From assembly GCA_964030475.1 (NCBI GenBank), contig CAXIPT010000001.1, positions 393,767 through 457,766 of the forward strand: a stretch of DNA of 64,000 bases. Reading direction: 5' to 3'. Position numbers and translations under genes: made by a program. The notes beneath the pieces are model-generated. The model made no database searches, was not told where the DNA came from, and saw only the letters and a program-made list of their open reading frames with translations. Source of the DNA: Tethya wilhelma (taxonomy: Eukaryota > Porifera > Demospongiae > Tethyida > Tethyidae). This document shows, piece by piece, positions 62,088 through 64,000 of this stretch; position 1 is the stretch's first letter; each line of letters starts with the position of its first letter.

Positions 62088-62783
62088 GAAGTAGTCATGT
62101 GCCGAAATTGCGGCATGCCTTGTTTCCTTACTTTTTACCGCACTGCCCATTCCTACACTGTTAATTTTTATGAAATTTTTACTATACTTGTTCATTCACT
62201 TTTTTCAACACTAAAGTGAGGAGACTAAATCAGGGACTTAGTAAGTCCTTACAAAAAGCTTGAGTAGCAGTACTATTAGGCTAATGCGCATGCGCATTAA
62301 ATGCCACGTGGATAGATAACGACCTTTGACCTCTACCTAAAAGATGGCTGCATAGAAGTGTATGAATTTATATACTAAGTTTTTAAGCTTTCTAGCTCTT
62401 GTTTTATCACATTTGGGCAGAAAGCGAGTGTAAAAGGCACTAGTCCAGATGAGAACAAGTTGTTCTGTGTAGTCAAAACAAGCTCAACGTCTTTTGTTTC
62501 TCTGGAAATCGCTTTCAAGTAAGTCAGTTAGTAAGTAAGTAAGTAAGTAAGTGAGAACAAAATTGCGTGGGTGTAGCTTCTAACTAGCGCTCGCTATGAG
62601 TGCTTATGAAAGCTTCTGTGAGTTTTAGGCCATGCAAGCGTTTGTTAATCTGTCTGAGAGAGCTGCTGTGCAAGTTTGAAGGTTTAACTTTGTCTTGGTA
62701 GATTTTTATGGTGATAAACATTTTGTATTGTGTCTATGGGACAGTCGGCCCATTCCTACTATACGTACTACCGTACGTATGAT
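62088..62783 (-). mobile_element. TACGTAC-hairpin element (copy C, inverted)
   Basis: Runs in the opposite direction to copies A and B: starts gaagtagtcatgtgccgaaa and ends atactacgtac-type hairpin (ctatacgtactaccgtacgt). It lacks the outer duplicated arm. Confidence 0.8.
62526..62550. repeat. (AGTA)n microsatellite
   Basis: Six copies inside element copy C. Confidence 0.85.
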
Positions 62784-63118
62784 ATCAGTAGCAGGAAGAC
62801 TGAACTTCTTGATTTCCAGATTTGGCAGCTCTGGCATAAGTTTAAAGGTCTCTTTGGAGCTGCCGTTCGAAATACGATAATTTTGTCCAATTTTAGGTTT
62901 TTTTTCAGACACACCCCTTTTTCGGCGCAAGGAAGCCTTACAGTAGGTGGGTGGGGCTTGAAGTTTGCACAACTCTAGGTAATTTTTCATGGGCTATCTT
63001 ATGGTAGTAGTCTCGTATGTACCGTTTGTGTCAAAATATGAAAAATAAATACTCAATGGTTTTTAAATACCTGACTACTAAAATCACTGGAATAATTACT
63101 AAACTTGCATAGTATACT

Positions 63119-64000
63119 GCATGGTATTCAGCATCTCAGTGCACTCCACATACTGGTATTCCAGTATCTATATAGGCTCACTCCATATATTGGATATATA
63201 TACAAATACCATGCAGCATCTCAGTGCACTTCACTGGCTGGCCCGGGTATTTACAAATACCAGTATCTAGGCTGACTCCATATATACTGGTATTTACAAA
63301 TACCAGCACTCATGGATCAGTGCACTCAACATGCTGGTTATTGCAAATACCAGATACGTATATATCATATCCAAAGTCGTCCCTTGGATCATTCGGGTCT
63401 AGATACGAGTGCAATTTGTATATAAAGAGCTTGGCATGGTTCAAAGTTCATTCGAGGAACTTGAACATGGTCGGTCCAGAGGAGATACATATGTATGTGT
63501 GGTTCTTTGCTGAGCAGAGTGTTTGCTGAGCTGGCAAGTCCTTTAATTACATTTCAATCCTGTGACCAGCCACTGTGCCATGCACAATACTTCACAATGA
63601 GAGTTGATCATGTGCACCTGCTTGCCAGCTCAGCAAACGTGCACTCGTGTTGTACATTGTACCACCTCCTCACCCTCACCTATAGCTCTAGTGGTTGGTC
63701 TCTAGCAGCGATTGCACGTGATGTGCCACTCTAAAAGTCACGCACTACATGCTGAACTTTGAACTCAAGACGAACATTGCATGTACTTCAGAATAAACTA
63801 AGATGCAGTTATTTGTAAATACTATAGTGTGTGGAGTGCACTGAGATACTGGTATTTGCAAATACCATGCAGTATGTGCAGTGAGCCTAGATATACAAAT
63901 ACCAGTATATGGAGTGAGCCTAGATAGTAGATACTGGTATTTTGTAAATACCAGTATGTGGAATGGACTGAGATGTTGGTATTTGTAAATACCAGTATGC
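63119..64000. repeat. Palindromic repeat cluster based on CTGGTATTTGCAAATACCAG
   Basis: At least ten occurrences of ctggtattt/aaataccag pairs, joined by tctcagtgcactcc and tatactgg spacers, lie in two blocks (63119-63360 and 63795-64000) that run in opposite orientation. The centre holds a further inverted repeat (tttgctgagctggcaag at 63521, cttgccagctcagcaaa at 63621). It continues past the window edge. Confidence 0.8.

Overview
The window is nuclear DNA from an invertebrate animal. Genes are split into many short GT-AG exons, separated by mostly short introns full of (CA)n, (CT)n and small foldback repeats. The gene content (single neuron-navigator, p85-like and PSMA1 genes next to ROC-GTPase/ZU5/Death, Calx-beta and kelch families) fits an early-branching metazoan. 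A demosponge is my best guess, but this is inference. Nine single n characters or n runs appear to be scaffold joins, and several gene models change character exactly at them.

Layout: 292-5890 (+), C-terminal half of a neuron navigator (NAV/unc-53) protein; 6376-6996 (-), small Ser/Thr-rich one-pass membrane protein; 8760-16989 (+), PI3-kinase p85-like regulatory subunit with unusual added C1 and SAM domains; 13305-13959 (-), Death-like domain gene fragment lying inside that gene; 17269-19435 (+), N-terminal part of a PHAF1 (C16orf70) orthologue; 19602-21710 (+), C-terminal part of proteasome alpha-1 (PSMA1) with two probable U12-type introns; 24711-27596 (+), complete USP6NL/RN-tre-type Rab GAP; 28506-42965 (+), complete ABCB (MDR/P-glycoprotein) transporter whose 6.8-kb intron holds a same-strand Calx-beta array (31718-37027); 43439-44371 (-), kelch protein; 46264-55802 (-), large ROC GTPase-COR-Ig-ZU5-UPA-Death protein, apparently continuing into a PDZ exon and an Arg/Ser-rich tail; 56721-57950 (-), kelch-derived pseudogene pieces; 61077-61887 (-), a second kelch protein, truncated. 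The last kilobase is a repeat built from short palindromes.

There is no operon-like organisation. Functional themes are cell signalling (NAV, p85, USP6NL, ROC/Death), protein turnover (PHAF1, PSMA1) and transport (ABCB). Non-coding space is dominated by MITE-like elements: a family ending in a TACGTAC hairpin, a TAGCCTCG foldback family, TACCGTA-ended elements, a TA-flanked mariner-like element, a pogo-like element and a tRNA-derived SINE. Several repeats coincide with likely false joins, so unusual linkages (Calx array inside ABCB, Death gene inside p85, PHAF1 next to PSMA1, PDZ after Death) need long-read confirmation. All exon boundaries were read by eye from splice signals, frame and similarity to remembered families; no search was run.
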